Below are positions 24,222-35,883 of a stretch of DNA of 52,885 nucleotides, piece after piece. The stretch spans positions 1-52,885 of the forward strand of contig JAHEDJ010000016.1 in the NCBI GenBank assembly GCA_024641325.1, given 5' to 3'. Each line of letters starts with the position of its first letter. Position 1 is the first letter of the stretch. The notes under the pieces were generated by a model, which was not told the DNA's origin, ran no database searches, and saw nothing but the letters and a program-made list of their open reading frames with translations. This DNA comes from a bacterium. Its GTDB lineage: Bacteria > Actinomycetota > Acidimicrobiia > Spongiisociales > JAHEDJ01. Position numbers and translations under genes: made by a program.

Positions 24222-25154
24222 CTAGATGCCCTCGCAGGATTCGGTGCCGTTGTCTTCAAACGACCCTGCAATAGGGATGAAGTCCCAGGAGTAGCTCGAT
24301 TCGAAAAGGTCCAGCTTGAGCACTCCGTGACCCTCGTAGAACGTTTCCAGGTTATCCAGGTCGGTTTCCTGCTCATAGAGCTTGGCTCCGCCGGTGCCAA
24401 CGATGAACTGTCGGATTCCGTCGGGCGTCGGCAGGCCTGACGCATCCTGCAGACCGTAGCGTTGGTAGTTGTGGTCATGCCCGTTCAATACGACATCGAC
24501 ACCTGCTGCGTCGAGTATTGCCCACTCGTCGGCGAAGGAGCTCTCCCCGTCGTGTTTGCCGGCATTGAAGACCGGTTTGTGCCAATAGGCCAACATGCAT
24601 GCCTGCGCACGGTCGGCCAAATCGCCATTCAGCCACTCGAGCTGGTCCTCACAGGAAGCCAGACCACTCGACCCGCATTCTGAGTTCAGCACAATCACGT
24701 GCCATGTGCCCAAGTCATACGAATACCATCCCTCACCCGGGGTGCCGGCGTTGGCCCCAAAATAGGCGAAGTAAGGGATCGCGCCTTCGGAGTGTGCGTC
24801 ATGGTTCCCAACGGCCGGCCTGGTGCGATCCTTGAGAACTCCCCAGGATGGATCGAAATACCCGGCAAACTCCTCCGCCGTCCCGTCTGGGTAGGCATGG
24901 TCGCCAGTTGTGAAGACCACTGCTTCAGGGTACTGATCGATGATCGCGGCGGTCGCTGCTTGATCTCCCGACGAGGCGGCAATGTCTCCTGCTCCGATCA
25001 GTACTGCAACTGGTCTGCGCATGGGCGTATTGGCGGACTCAGCAGTCACCGACGTCGTCTCATCGCCTGACCCGGCCTGGTCCGGGGAACCATCGCACGC
25101 GCTGATAGCGAATATCAGCAGAAGAGCAAGCAAACCTATCCATCGTTGATGCAT
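24222..25154 (-). CDS. Secreted metallophosphoesterase lipoprotein
   Basis: A predicted lipoprotein of 310 residues with the lipobox ISAC (Cys20) and a calcineurin-like metallophosphoesterase domain. Metal ligands follow the family order: GAGDIA, TTGDHAYPDG, GNHDAHS, the histidine in AYWHKPVF, and NGHDHNYQR. This resembles alkaline or purple-acid-type phosphatases acting on the outer face of the membrane, probably to release phosphate from organic phosphates. The physiological substrate is unknown. It is convergent with the membrane protein gene and lies 42 bp upstream of the ABC-F gene's stop on the other side. Confidence 0.85.
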   Translation of the reverse strand: MHQRWIGLLALLLIFAISACDGSPDQAGSGDETTSVTAESANTPMRRPVAVLIGAGDIAASSGDQAATAAIIDQYPEAVVFTTGDHAYPDGTAEEFAGYFDPSWGVLKDRTRPAVGNHDAHSEGAIPYFAYFGANAGTPGEGWYSYDLGTWHVIVLNSECGSSGLASCEDQLEWLNGDLADRAQACMLAYWHKPVFNAGKHDGESSFADEWAILDAAGVDVVLNGHDHNYQRYGLQDASGLPTPDGIRQFIVGTGGAKLYEQETDLDNLETFYEGHGVLKLDLFESSYSWDFIPIAGSFEDNGTESCEGI

Positions 25155-25196
25155 GGTCGGAACGCTAGGTGCGATCGCGTAGCTGTGCCCGGATCA

Positions 25197-26795
25197 CTAC
25201 GCCAAGGCCACCAGGTCGAGCAGCGACTCGTCGAAATAGTGCACATCGCCGTCCGGCATCATGATTGCCCGATCGGGTTGCATCTCCGCTACGAAATCGG
25301 TGTCGTGGCTGACCAGGATGATGGTCCCCTGATACTGATGAAGGGCACCCACGAGAGCTTCTTTCGCTTGCGGGTCGAGGTTGTTGGTCGGCTCATCGAG
25401 CAACAACACATTTGGGCGGGCCAGCACGACCTGAGCCAGGGCGAGCTTGGTCTTCTCCCCTCCTGAGAGCGTTCCGGCGTCCTGCTCGATCTTGTCGGCC
25501 AGGAGGAAGTGACCGAGGATCGTGCGGAGCATCCGGTCGGGCTGATCAGACACTTCACGCAGATGATCGAGAACCGTCATACCGCTGTGAATCTGCTCGT
25601 GTTCCTGGGCGTAGTAGCCGAGGCTTGCGTTGTGACCGATGGTGACGTCGCCGAGGTCTGGAGTCTCAACACCGGCCAGGATGCGGAGCAGCGTCGTCTT
25701 TCCTGCCCCGTTGAGGCCCATGATCAGCTGGCACTCGCCACGATCGACGTCGACATCCACATCCAGGAACACCAGATTGTCGCCATAGGACTTGGCCAGG
25801 CCGTCAGCCTTGAGTGGAGTGCGCCCCGACGGCTCCGGCTGCGGGAACCGCACCGAGACGTTCTTGCCACGATTGCCGACCTCGACGAGTTCTCGCTTGA
25901 TGCGGTCCACTCTGGTCTCCATGACCTTGGCCTTGCGTGCCATCTTCTCAGTTTTGCCCTTGAACCGATTGATCGTGAACTCGAGTTGAGCGATCTTGGT
26001 GTCCTGTTGCTTCCGCTCCCGCTCTTTCTGGATCCGGCGGCGTTCACGTTCCGTGATGAAGTGCGAGTAGTTGCCCCGATATGCGTCGAGTGATGCGCTG
26101 TCCAGCGAGAGAACCGAAGTGATCGATTCGTCGAGCAGAGGCAGATCGTGGCTGACGACGAGAAGCGCACCTCGGTAGGACGCCAGGTAATCCATCAGCC
26201 AGCCTTTGGCGTCCATGTCGAGGTGGTTGGTGGGCTCATCGAGCAACATCGTGTCGCTCTCGGCGAAGAGGATGCGGGCGAGCTCGGTGCGGCGCCGCTG
26301 ACCGCCCGACATCGTGGCGATCGGCTGGATGAGTTCATCATTGCCGATTCCAAGCGCGGCCGCGGTTCGTTTGGCTTCTGCCTCGGCGGGGAATCCACCC
26401 TTGGCCTCGAACTCGTCCTGCTGGCGAGAAAAACGCTTGATGGCCAGGTCGCGGGCTTCGCCGTCGAGTCGCTCGATCTTGCGGCGGGTTTCCTCGATAC
26501 GTCGCAGCAGAGAGCCGATTTCTCGGGCTGCCAGGATTCGCTCGAGTGCCGTCATGTCGGGCCGCTCGAGATCGGGAAGCGCGGCCTCCTGTGAGAAGTA
26601 GCCGAGGTTGCCGGAGCGGATGATCGACCCGTCGGCCGGTGGCTGGAACCCAACCAACGTCCGCATGAGAGTGGTCTTGCCCGCGCCGTTACGGCCCACC
26701 AGGCCGACTTTGTCACCGGCTTGCAGCGTGAAGGAGGCCCCGTCGAGAAGCACACGGGGCCCAACCTCAATGCGGAGGTCGCGAACGATCAACAT
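25197..26795 (-). CDS. ABC-F family ATPase
   Basis: A soluble tandem ATPase of 532 residues. The first domain has Walker A GRNGAGKTT, signature MSGGQRRR and Walker B MLLDEPTNHLD. The second has Walker A GLNGAGKTT, signature LSGGEKTKL and Walker B LLLDEPTNNLD. Between them lies a charged helical linker of about 80 residues (ERERRRIQKERERKQQ through KAKVMETRVDRIKREL), the part that reaches the ribosomal P-site in ABC-F proteins. There are no membrane segments. Members ease translation or protect the ribosome from antibiotics; which applies here cannot be told from the sequence. Confidence 0.92.
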   Translation of the reverse strand: MLIVRDLRIEVGPRVLLDGASFTLQAGDKVGLVGRNGAGKTTLMRTLVGFQPPADGSIIRSGNLGYFSQEAALPDLERPDMTALERILAAREIGSLLRRIEETRRKIERLDGEARDLAIKRFSRQQDEFEAKGGFPAEAEAKRTAAALGIGNDELIQPIATMSGGQRRRTELARILFAESDTMLLDEPTNHLDMDAKGWLMDYLASYRGALLVVSHDLPLLDESITSVLSLDSASLDAYRGNYSHFITERERRRIQKERERKQQDTKIAQLEFTINRFKGKTEKMARKAKVMETRVDRIKRELVEVGNRGKNVSVRFPQPEPSGRTPLKADGLAKSYGDNLVFLDVDVDVDRGECQLIMGLNGAGKTTLLRILAGVETPDLGDVTIGHNASLGYYAQEHEQIHSGMTVLDHLREVSDQPDRMLRTILGHFLLADKIEQDAGTLSGGEKTKLALAQVVLARPNVLLLDEPTNNLDPQAKEALVGALHQYQGTIILVSHDTDFVAEMQPDRAIMMPDGDVHYFDESLLDLVALA

Positions 26796-26826
26796 CGCAG
26801 AGAAGGGTAACGGTTCGTGGAGTTAG

Positions 26827-26876
26827 TTTTCTCGGCAATATTGTCATTCTCCACGCGCAACAGTATTGCTGAGAAA
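26827..26876. repeat. Class A palindromic repeat, copy A3
   Basis: A 50-bp palindrome, TTTTCTCGGCAATATTGTC on the left and CAGTATTGCTGAGAAA on the right, with the spacer CTCCACGCG. It is in tandem with A4 at a 60-bp period, in the gap between the PIG-L deacetylase and the ABC-F gene. Confidence 0.85.
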
Positions 26877-26886
26877 GCGGACTCAG

Positions 26887-26938
26887 GTTTTTCGGCAATA
26901 CTGTCGTCCCCCACGCGCAACAGTATTGCCGAGAAACC
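26887..26938. repeat. Class A palindromic repeat, copy A4
   Basis: A 52-bp palindrome, GGTTTTTCGGCAATACTG and CAGTATTGCCGAGAAACC, in the same orientation as A3. It begins 5 bp beyond the stop of the PIG-L deacetylase. A3 and A4 differ at several arm positions, some of which are paired changes (CTCGGC/GCTGAG against TTCGGC/GCCGAG). Confidence 0.85.
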
Positions 26939-26943
26939 GGGAG

Positions 26944-27786
26944 TCAGCGGAGGCCGGCGAACAAATCGTCCTCGGGCGTCGGCACCTCCACGCGGCTGAA
27001 CACGCGGATGTAGCTCTCGCGGCCGAAAACCTCCGGGCGCAGCTCTTCGGGGACCTGGAACAGCCACCAGTCTGCCGGTATCTGGGTGCGATGGGCCCGC
27101 AGCGCGTCGAATTTGCGATCCAACTGCGCCCGTATGTCGACCCACGCATGAATGTACTCGTCGGCGGTTCCACCCCGGCTCATCCGATCGCGATCCTCTG
27201 CCGATATCAACCCGGCCTCGTGCCGCGCTTCCGCGAAGGCCGCCATCCGCGAACGGGCCCAGGCCGTCCAGTAAAGCTTCGGGGGCGTCCAATCCTGTTC
27301 ACCCGGCACAAGGGGGAAGCGCGATAGGTCGGAGGCACCGTAGAAGGCGGCCAGGCCGATGCGATGCACCTGTATGTGGTCCGGATGGCCGTAACCACCG
27401 AACGGGTCGTAGATCACCACCACCTCCGGCCGGTACTTGCGGATGAGCCGGACCAGTCGACCGGTCGCCTCCATGAAGTCGGCCTGCCAGAAACAATCGG
27501 GGTGGTTGTTCTCCTCGGTTCCCATCATGCCCGAGTCCCGGTAGCCGAGGAACTCATGCTCAACGCCGAGGATGGCTGCCGCCTTGGCCATTTCCTCTGC
27601 ACGCAGTTCTGCCAGGCGTGGCTGGAGCTCCTCAGGGTTGTCGTAGTTGTGGATCTCCCCCACCGCTCCATCGGTGGCGGTTATGACCACGACCTGCTCA
27701 CCGGCGTCCACGTAGTGCGCGAGCGTGCCACCCATCGAGGTTGCCTCATCGTCGGGATGAGCATGGAATGCGAGTAGTCCTGGCAT
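26944..27786 (-). CDS. PIG-L family deacetylase, Mca/MshB-like
   Basis: A 280-residue zinc-dependent deacetylase of the PIG-L/LmbE family. The zinc site is HAHPDDE near the N terminus plus HPDHIQVHR; GYRDSGMMGT is also typical. In Actinomycetota these enzymes include MshB (GlcNAc-inositol deacetylase in mycothiol synthesis) and Mca (cleaves mycothiol conjugates for detoxification). Length and motifs fit either, as well as uncharacterised relatives, so no symbol is given. The start at 27786 (MPGLLAFHAHPDDE) puts the motif at the usual distance from the N terminus; an ATG at 27918 would add an unrelated extension. Confidence 0.85.
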   Translation of the reverse strand: MPGLLAFHAHPDDEATSMGGTLAHYVDAGEQVVVITATDGAVGEIHNYDNPEELQPRLAELRAEEMAKAAAILGVEHEFLGYRDSGMMGTEENNHPDCFWQADFMEATGRLVRLIRKYRPEVVVIYDPFGGYGHPDHIQVHRIGLAAFYGASDLSRFPLVPGEQDWTPPKLYWTAWARSRMAAFAEARHEAGLISAEDRDRMSRGGTADEYIHAWVDIRAQLDRKFDALRAHRTQIPADWWLFQVPEELRPEVFGRESYIRVFSRVEVPTPEDDLFAGLR

Positions 27787-27944
27787 GGAGAAGAAAGGTA
27801 CCAGGTCTCGAGAATCAGATGAGAGGCGCCTGCAGCACCGTGCAGCACCTATGAAGAGAGCAGCTTCCGGGTGAACTCCCAAACACCGCCCTCTCACCCG
27901 GAGGCCGCACCTCATCATCGCGCACCTTCCGGTCCGCGTGAAGA

Positions 27945-28484
27945 TCAGTTAGCCGTCCGGCCCCCGCTGCGCCAGTAGACGCCGTCCGCCCTCGTCAGCA
28001 ACCCGTCATCGACCATATACCTGCGCAACGCTGCGAAATCGGGATGGAACATCTGGAGTGTCAGATTCACCTGACGCTCCTGATAGCGAATGCCAGGCTC
28101 AAACTCCATGGCCAGGCGCTCCAGCACGACCAGCCGCTTCGTTCGGTTCGCCGGGATCGAGGTGAGTTTGGATCCCTGGAAAAACCGCGATAGCACCTGC
28201 ACTTCTTCAGTCGACCACGGACCATCAACTACTGCCGGGTCGACTGCCATGTCTTCCGGTAGAGCGATCGCGATTTCCCGTAGCACCTCACGATTCAGTG
28301 CGTTGTCCTCCATCAGTAGTCCCGCCTCACGCAGACGGGCGATTCCGACCAGCACGTCCTTGCGGAGGATTCCAAGCTCATCTGCGAGTGTGGCCGCCTC
28401 GACCGGGCCCACCGCGGCCCGACCAAGAATGGCCAAACGGGTCGGATCGAGTGCCAACCGCACGAAGTCAGAAGGATTGATCAC
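27945..28484 (-). CDS. DUF2087 protein with winged-helix N terminus
   Basis: A 179-residue predicted regulator. The N-terminal 85 residues look like an ArsR/MarR-type helix-turn-helix (LALDPTRLAILGRAAVGPVEAATLADELGI). The C-terminal half matches DUF2087: RFFQGSKLTSIPANRTKRLVVLERLAMEFEPG in pieces, then YQERQVNLTLQMFHPDFAALRRYMVDDGLL with its ending YWRSGG. The family is often linked to transcription control, but its signal is unknown. It is divergent from the SRPBCC gene 56 bp away, which it may control. Confidence 0.78.
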   Translation of the reverse strand: MINPSDFVRLALDPTRLAILGRAAVGPVEAATLADELGILRKDVLVGIARLREAGLLMEDNALNREVLREIAIALPEDMAVDPAVVDGPWSTEEVQVLSRFFQGSKLTSIPANRTKRLVVLERLAMEFEPGIRYQERQVNLTLQMFHPDFAALRRYMVDDGLLTRADGVYWRSGGRTAN

Positions 28485-28540
28485 CAGGCAAGGCTAACCA
28501 ATGGCTTGCATCATGCGGTTCAGTCACATACGCTCCCGCC

Positions 28541-28975
28541 GTGCCCTCTGCGGAATTCGAACACACAGCCATCGCCGCGACAACGCGCGCGACGGCTTGG
28601 CAGCAACTTCAGAATCCGGATACCTGGCTGGGCCTCGCCGGCGTTGATGAGGTGTTCGATACCCATCATGACCCCGATGGACTGATGACCGCCTATCGCT
28701 TTCGGGCCACCGCCGCCTCGCAGGTCTACGAGGGCACCGCCAGAACGGTGGAAGCCGCCAACCCATCGAAGATGGTCATCGATATCTCGACTTCGGAAGT
28801 AACGGCCAGAATCACAACTCTGCTGTTGGAGGCCGAGGACGGCGTTGCGGTGACAGTGACCGTCGCGTTGCGGTCGAAAGGTTTCCTCTCGACGCTTTTC
28901 TTTCCGGTCATCTCCCAGGCGATGAGTTCCGGCCTGCCCAAACAGGTGGACGCCTTCGCGGCGCGACTCAGCTGA
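28541..28975 (+). CDS. SRPBCC-fold protein
   Basis: A 144-residue protein with the pattern of the SRPBCC/START-like fold. The opening FEHTAIAATTRATAWQQLQNPDTW reads like the first strand and helix of polyketide-cyclase or CoxG-like proteins, and the end ISQAMSSGLPKQVDAFAARL like the long C-terminal helix. Such proteins bind hydrophobic ligands in a cavity. The start is GTG at 28541; no nearer ATG would keep the first strand. It is convergent with atpC. The ligand is unknown. Confidence 0.6.
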   Translation: MPSAEFEHTAIAATTRATAWQQLQNPDTWLGLAGVDEVFDTHHDPDGLMTAYRFRATAASQVYEGTARTVEAANPSKMVIDISTSEVTARITTLLLEAEDGVAVTVTVALRSKGFLSTLFFPVISQAMSSGLPKQVDAFAARLS

Positions 28976-29017
28976 CGAATTCCCGCTGGCAGTAGCACGT
29001 AGAACCCAGCACCGCTC

Positions 29018-29344
29018 TTATTCGGCGCCTTCTTCGAGCTCGCGGAGACCCTCAGCAATCTTCCGGGCGTCGTCGGCGTCGCCCGTGGAGAGTTCGGCCC
29101 TGTCGGTCAGCAATGTGACCTGGTTGTTGAGGATCTGGAGGAACCCGCCATGGACACCGATCGTGACCTTCTCGGAGTCCGATTCGATCTTCACCGCCCC
29201 GGTCGCCAGCGCAGCCATGACCGGTTCGTGGTCGGCCATGATGCCGATCTCGCCCTCGGTAGTCCGGGCCACGACGAACGTAGCCTCACCGGACCAAACG
29301 GTGGCCTCGGGTGAGACAACATCGACATTGAACGCCTTAGCCAT
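29018..29344 (-). CDS. atpC: ATP synthase F1 epsilon subunit
   Basis: Epsilon subunit of the F1 central stalk, 108 residues. It contains the N-terminal beta-sandwich (FNVDVVSPEATVWSG, ADHEPVMAALATGAVKI, VHGGFLQILNNQVTLLTD) and only a short helical tail (DADDARKIAEGLREL). The second C-terminal helix of E. coli epsilon, which inhibits hydrolysis, is largely absent; short forms are common in actinobacteria. It is the last gene of the operon; repeat B2 separates it from atpD. Confidence 0.93.
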   Translation of the reverse strand: MAKAFNVDVVSPEATVWSGEATFVVARTTEGEIGIMADHEPVMAALATGAVKIESDSEKVTIGVHGGFLQILNNQVTLLTDRAELSTGDADDARKIAEGLRELEEGAE

Positions 29345-29363
29345 CAGAGAGCCCCCATTTCCA

Positions 29364-29415
29364 CGTTTTCGCGCGACATTCTGACCCTATAGATTCCGAA
29401 TGTCGCGCGAAAACG
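29364..29415. repeat. Class B palindromic repeat, copy B2
   Basis: A 52-bp palindrome with perfect 18-bp arms (CGTTTTCGCGCGACATTC and its complement) and the 16-base loop TGACCCTATAGATTCC. It lies inside the ATP synthase operon between atpD and atpC, so it may affect transcript processing or the level of epsilon. The outer arms equal those of B1, and TATAG is at the same position in the loop. Confidence 0.88.
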
Positions 29416-29429
29416 AGTGAAGAAGGCAT

Positions 29430-31756
<2,327 letters not shown>

Positions 31757-31762
31757 CGGTCG

Positions 31763-33280
31763 CTACCCCTCCACCTCGTAGATGTCTTTGAACTCTGAAA
31801 TCGCCGCCACCAGAGCATCGATCTCGGGCAAAGCTCCGGTTTCCCGGATCCCGTCGAGCATGGCTCCGTGCCTTGTTCGCATGTAATCCATGAGCGCCGA
31901 TTCGAACTCTTCGACGTGCTCGGTGGGAATCGAGTCCATGTGACCCTCGGTCACGGCGTAGATCGACACGATCTGCTCTTCGACCGGCATCGGTTCGAAC
32001 TGGCCCTGCTTGAGCACCTCGACGACCCGGCGACCACGCTCCAACTGGGCGAGGGAGGCGGCGTCGAGTTCCGAACCGAACTCGGCGAACGCTTCGAGCT
32101 CACGGAACTGCGCCAGGTTGAGGCGCAGCGGACCGGCCACCTTCTTCATTCCCTTCACCTGGGCGTTACCGCCCACCCGTGACACTGAGATGCCGGCGTT
32201 GATAGCCGGACGAATACCCGAATAGAACAGGTCGGCTTCGAGGAAGATCTGGCCGTCGGTGATCGAGATCACGTTGGTCGGGATATACGCCGAAACGTCG
32301 CCGGCCTTCGTCTCGACAATCGGCAGCCCGGTCAAGGATCCGCCGCCTAACTCTGCGGAGAGCTTGGCGCAGCGCTCGAGGAGACGGCTGTGCAGATAGA
32401 AGACGTCGCCCGGGTAGGCCTCACGACCGGGTGGGCGGCGCAGCAGCAGCGAGATCTCCCGATAGGCAACCGCCTGTTTCGAAAGGTCATCGAAGATGAT
32501 CAGGGCGTGCTCACCCTTGTACATCCAATACTGGCCCATCGCAGAACCCGAGTAGGGCGCATACATCTGGAGCGCGGCGGGAGCGGCGGCGGAGGCCTGG
32601 ACGATCACCGTGTATTCCATGGCGCCGTGGGATTCAAGCGAATCGACCACTTCGGCGACCGTCGAAGACTTCTGGCCGATCGCAACGTAGATGCACTTGA
32701 CGCCCAGGCCCTTCTGGTTGATGATCGTGTCGACGGCGATGGCGGTCTTACCCGTCTGCCGGTCTCCGATGATCAGCTCGCGCTGTCCCCGACCGATAGG
32801 GGTCATGGCGTCGATGGCTTTGATACCGGTCTGCAACGGCTCGACCACCGGTTGCCGCTGGACCACCGAGGGCGCCTGGGTTTCGAGCAAGCGGGTTTCG
32901 GTGGTGTTGATGGGGCCTTTGCCGTCGAGCGGATTGCCGAGCGGGTCGACCACCCGGCCGAGCAACGCGTCGCCGACGGGCACAGAGAGCACCTTGCCGG
33001 TCTGCTTGACCGGCGCGCCTTCCTCGATGTGGTTCGATTCACCCATGAGCACCACGCCGAGGTCGTGTTCGTCAACATTCAGAGCGACACCCTGCAGTCC
33101 GCCGGGAAATTCCAACAGCTCTGAGGCCATCACGTTGGGCAAGCCCTTGACGCGCGCCACGCCGTCGGCAATGGAGGAGACGTACCCGACGGTCTCCTGT
33201 GTAATGCTCGGCTCCCACCCCTCGAGGTTCCTGCGGAGGGAAGCCGTGATCTCTTCCGGATTGATCGTCATCTCTGCCAT
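31763..33280 (-). CDS. atpA: ATP synthase F1 alpha subunit
   Basis: Regulatory subunit, 505 residues, with the non-catalytic nucleotide site. The P-loop is [13 protein letters not shown]; other marks are [17 protein letters not shown] at the N terminus, the arginine-finger region [13 protein letters not shown]...[17 protein letters not shown], and [17 protein letters not shown] near the end. AAGGAG lies upstream of the ATG. It overlaps neither neighbour; atpH lies 10 bp upstream. Confidence 0.97.
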   Translation of the reverse strand: MAEMTINPEEITASLRRNLEGWEPSITQETVGYVSSIADGVARVKGLPNVMASELLEFPGGLQGVALNVDEHDLGVVLMGESNHIEEGAPVKQTGKVLSVPVGDALLGRVVDPLGNPLDGKGPINTTETRLLETQAPSVVQRQPVVEPLQTGIKAIDAMTPIGRGQRELIIGDRQTGKTAIAVDTIINQKGLGVKCIYVAIGQKSSTVAEVVDSLESHGAMEYTVIVQASAAAPAALQMYAPYSGSAMGQYWMYKGEHALIIFDDLSKQAVAYREISLLLRRPPGREAYPGDVFYLHSRLLERCAKLSAELGGGSLTGLPIVETKAGDVSAYIPTNVISITDGQIFLEADLFYSGIRPAINAGISVSRVGGNAQVKGMKKVAGPLRLNLAQFRELEAFAEFGSELDAASLAQLERGRRVVEVLKQGQFEPMPVEEQIVSIYAVTEGHMDSIPTEHVEEFESALMDYMRTRHGAMLDGIRETGALPEIDALVAAISEFKDIYEVEG

Positions 33281-33290
33281 CGGTGACTCC

Positions 33291-33830
33291 TTAGCGGCTC
33301 TGTAGCGTGTCTCGCAGCGTGTCGAGACGGCTACGAACCGAGCCGTCGATCACGATATCGCCAACGCGGGCGACGATGCCGCCGAGGACCTTCGGGTCCA
33401 CGACGACCTTGACTTCGACCTTCTTACCTGTCGCTTTGGCAAGCGCCGACTCGAGACGGGCGACCGTCTCGGCGTCGAGCTCAATGGCCGACCGCACCTC
33501 AGCGACTGCCCGGTGCCGCTCGGCGGCAGCCCTGGCAACGAACCCGTCGACGATCTCAGGTAGTTCGGAGGCGTGGCCGCTGCCGACGATGAACCCGACG
33601 AGGGACACGGTCAGGTCGGAGGCACGGGCACCGAGCAGGTCGTCGACGATGCCCTGCTTGCGATCTTGCGGCAGGCGGGGGTCGGTGAGAGCCTCGCGCA
33701 AATCGGCTGAGGTCTCGAACGTGCGGGCGATCTGGAACAGTTCGCTCTCGACGCGTTCGAGTTCACCCTCCCCGCGGGCGATCTCGAAGATCGCAGACGC
33801 GTAACCCTGAATGCGGTCTTCTGCGGCCAT
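33291..33830 (-). CDS. atpH: ATP synthase F1 delta subunit
   Basis: Peripheral stalk cap, 179 residues. The N-terminal helical domain ([23 protein letters not shown]) binds the alpha N terminus, and the C-terminal part has [22 protein letters not shown], typical of OSCP/delta. It follows directly on the stop codon of atpF without a gap. It is separate from atpF, unlike the b-delta fusion of mycobacteria. Confidence 0.95.
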   Translation of the reverse strand: MAAEDRIQGYASAIFEIARGEGELERVESELFQIARTFETSADLREALTDPRLPQDRKQGIVDDLLGARASDLTVSLVGFIVGSGHASELPEIVDGFVARAAAERHRAVAEVRSAIELDAETVARLESALAKATGKKVEVKVVVDPKVLGGIVARVGDIVIDGSVRSRLDTLRDTLQSR

Positions 33831-34388
33831 CTAGTCGGACATCCTCTCCAGATCGGCGAGGTAGCGCTCGACCAGGCCCAACTGGGCAGCGCGGTCGAGA
33901 TTCTCCCCCACCACTCTCTCGGCGAGGTCGATCGACAGGTTGGCGACCTCGACCCGGGCCGAGGCAAGCGCACGATCGCGCTCGGTGGCGGCGTCTGCGC
34001 GGGCTTTGGTCCCGATCTGTGCAGACTCGGTCTGTGCCTTGGCAACGATGTCTGACTTCATGGCTTCGGCGGCTTCGCGAGCTTCGTTGATGATCCCGGC
34101 AGCCTGGCTCTTGGCCTCGGCGAGCTGCTTGCGGTAGTCGTCGAGCAGGCTTTGTGCCTCGGCCTTGGCGGCCTCGGCATCTTCCATTTGGCCTTTGATG
34201 GCCCGCTGGCGGTCTTCGAGCATCTTGTCGATGGCCGGGAACGCCCACTTCCAGACGAAGAAGAAGACGATGCCGAAGGCGATGATGCCGGCCACGAGTT
34301 CGTAGGACTCGGGCAGCACCAGACCGATGTTGCCGGTTTCTTCGGCTTCCTCAGCGGCCAGGAGCACCGTGGACAATGCGTACAACAC
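33831..34388 (-). CDS. atpF: ATP synthase Fo subunit b
   Basis: Peripheral stalk, 185 residues. One membrane helix (about residues 31-50, LVAGIIAFGIVFFFVWKWAF) is followed by a long charged helix rich in Ala, Glu, Lys and Arg that dimerises as a right-handed coiled coil. The extra N-terminal segment before the helix (LLAAEEAEETGNIGLVLPES) resembles that of other actinobacterial b subunits. It lies between atpE and atpH. Confidence 0.94.
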   Translation of the reverse strand: MLYALSTVLLAAEEAEETGNIGLVLPESYELVAGIIAFGIVFFFVWKWAFPAIDKMLEDRQRAIKGQMEDAEAAKAEAQSLLDDYRKQLAEAKSQAAGIINEAREAAEAMKSDIVAKAQTESAQIGTKARADAATERDRALASARVEVANLSIDLAERVVGENLDRAAQLGLVERYLADLERMSD

Positions 34389-34397
34389 GGTGGCCTC

Positions 34398-34640
<243 letters not shown>

Positions 34641-35456
34641 TCAGTGCTCTGGGTGAACCGAAGACTGTATGTAGACGGCGGATAACAGCGTGAAGATGTA
34701 GGCCTGCAACACGGCCACGACGATCTCGAATAGGTAGATACCGAGGCCGAAAGCGAACCAGGCGACGCCGACGAGGCTCTTGGCCCCGGCGTCTGCGAAG
34801 TTCCAGATGAAGATTGCGCCCGAACCCAACAGCAAGGTGAGCATCAGGTGACCGGCGACCAGGTTGGCAAAGAGTCGGACTGCCAGCGTTAGCGGACGCA
34901 GCAAGAAGACCGAGAACAGTTCGATCAAACCAACCAACCAGCGCAGGCCGATCGGAACCGACTTGGGCCAGACGATGTCGAGGAAGTAGCTGAAGCCGTT
35001 CTTGTAGAACCCGACGATCACGAAGATCAGCCAGGTGACGATGGCGAGGAAGGCGGGGATCGCCATCCGGGAGGTGATCGGGAAGTTGATCAGCGGGGTG
35101 ATCTCGAAGAGGTTGCCGACCAGCAGGAACAGGAACATGGCGGTCAGATAGGGGGCGTACCTGACGCCTTCCGGCCCGATGATGTCTTCGGCCACATCCT
35201 TGCGGACGAATTGTACGAGGCTCTCGACAACTGCCTGGAACTTGGAGGGGATCACACTGCCCTTGCGGAGTCCGAAGTAGAGCAAGGCAATGACGATGAA
35301 GGCGGCCAGGAAGATGAGGATGATCGTGCGGGTGATGGCGATGTCGCCGATGTAGAAGATCGTCGGCAGTTCGAAGAGTTCTTTGACGTCGGCAGGAGCG
35401 CAGATCACCTCGTTGGCGACGTCGCATTCACTGGCCAGAATCATTTGCTCAACCAT
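34641..35456 (-). CDS. atpB: ATP synthase Fo subunit a
   Basis: Stator channel subunit, 271 residues, about six membrane segments. The essential arginine is in LRPLTLAVRLFANLVAGHLML, and other conserved parts are RKDVAEDIIGPEG, NLFEITPLINFPITSR and the final helix VAVLQAYIFTLLSAVYI. It forms the two half-channels against the c ring. The start is ATG with GAGGAGACC before it, and it overlaps the atpI-like gene by 8 bp. Confidence 0.96.
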   Translation of the reverse strand: MVEQMILASECDVANEVICAPADVKELFELPTIFYIGDIAITRTIILIFLAAFIVIALLYFGLRKGSVIPSKFQAVVESLVQFVRKDVAEDIIGPEGVRYAPYLTAMFLFLLVGNLFEITPLINFPITSRMAIPAFLAIVTWLIFVIVGFYKNGFSYFLDIVWPKSVPIGLRWLVGLIELFSVFLLRPLTLAVRLFANLVAGHLMLTLLLGSGAIFIWNFADAGAKSLVGVAWFAFGLGIYLFEIVVAVLQAYIFTLLSAVYIQSSVHPEH

Positions 35457-35883
35457 GGTCTCCTCGTCGCTTCCCCGCGAGTTTTTTAGCTTCCAGAATC
35501 AACAGTGCAAGATAGGCCACAACGACCGAAACTCCCAATGCCACCCGGTCGACGGGCAAGATGTTGGCGAGAAGATACATCGTTGCCGCGATCAGGCCCA
35601 ATCGAACGATGAAACCGAGGAGCGCAGCGGCATAGTAGGCCGCAAATGAAATCCGTGCAGCCATAGACAGGAACACTCCTGTGACCAGGTAGTAACCGAC
35701 CACGATGGCTATGCCGAGGGCCGCCGACCAGGCGCCGTCCCAGCCCCGGATGAGCCAGGCGAGCGCGATGACTACCGGCCCGACGACCACCGATCTGCGC
35801 ACAGTGCTCTTGGCCATGTCGAGCTCGACCGGCCGCTGTTCGGCCACGTAGGCCTCTGCCTCACTGTTTTCGAACATCGTCAT
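35449..35883 (-). CDS. atpI: AtpI-like membrane protein
   Basis: A 144-residue protein with four membrane helices (VVVGPVVIALAWLIRG, WSAALGIAIVVGYYLVTG, YYAAALLGFIVRLGLIAATMYL, VALGVSVVVAYLALLILEA). Position and layout match the AtpI/subunit I family, which aids c-ring assembly or Mg uptake. Sequence similarity to characterised AtpI looks weak by eye, so the call rests mainly on context. It overlaps both atpB (8 bp) and the AtpZ-like gene (23 bp). Confidence 0.75.
   Translation of the reverse strand: MTMFENSEAEAYVAEQRPVELDMAKSTVRRSVVVGPVVIALAWLIRGWDGAWSAALGIAIVVGYYLVTGVFLSMAARISFAAYYAAALLGFIVRLGLIAATMYLLANILPVDRVALGVSVVVAYLALLILEAKKLAGKRRGDHG

Noticed and set aside
1230..26938. Class A palindromes as intrinsic terminators
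   Set aside because: They sit at 3' ends of genes but no T-run follows the stem on the transcribed strand; left as repeats of unknown function.
26827..26938. CRISPR array from tandem copies A3 and A4
   Set aside because: Only two copies, the palindromes are diverged, the spacer is 10 bp and no cas gene is present.
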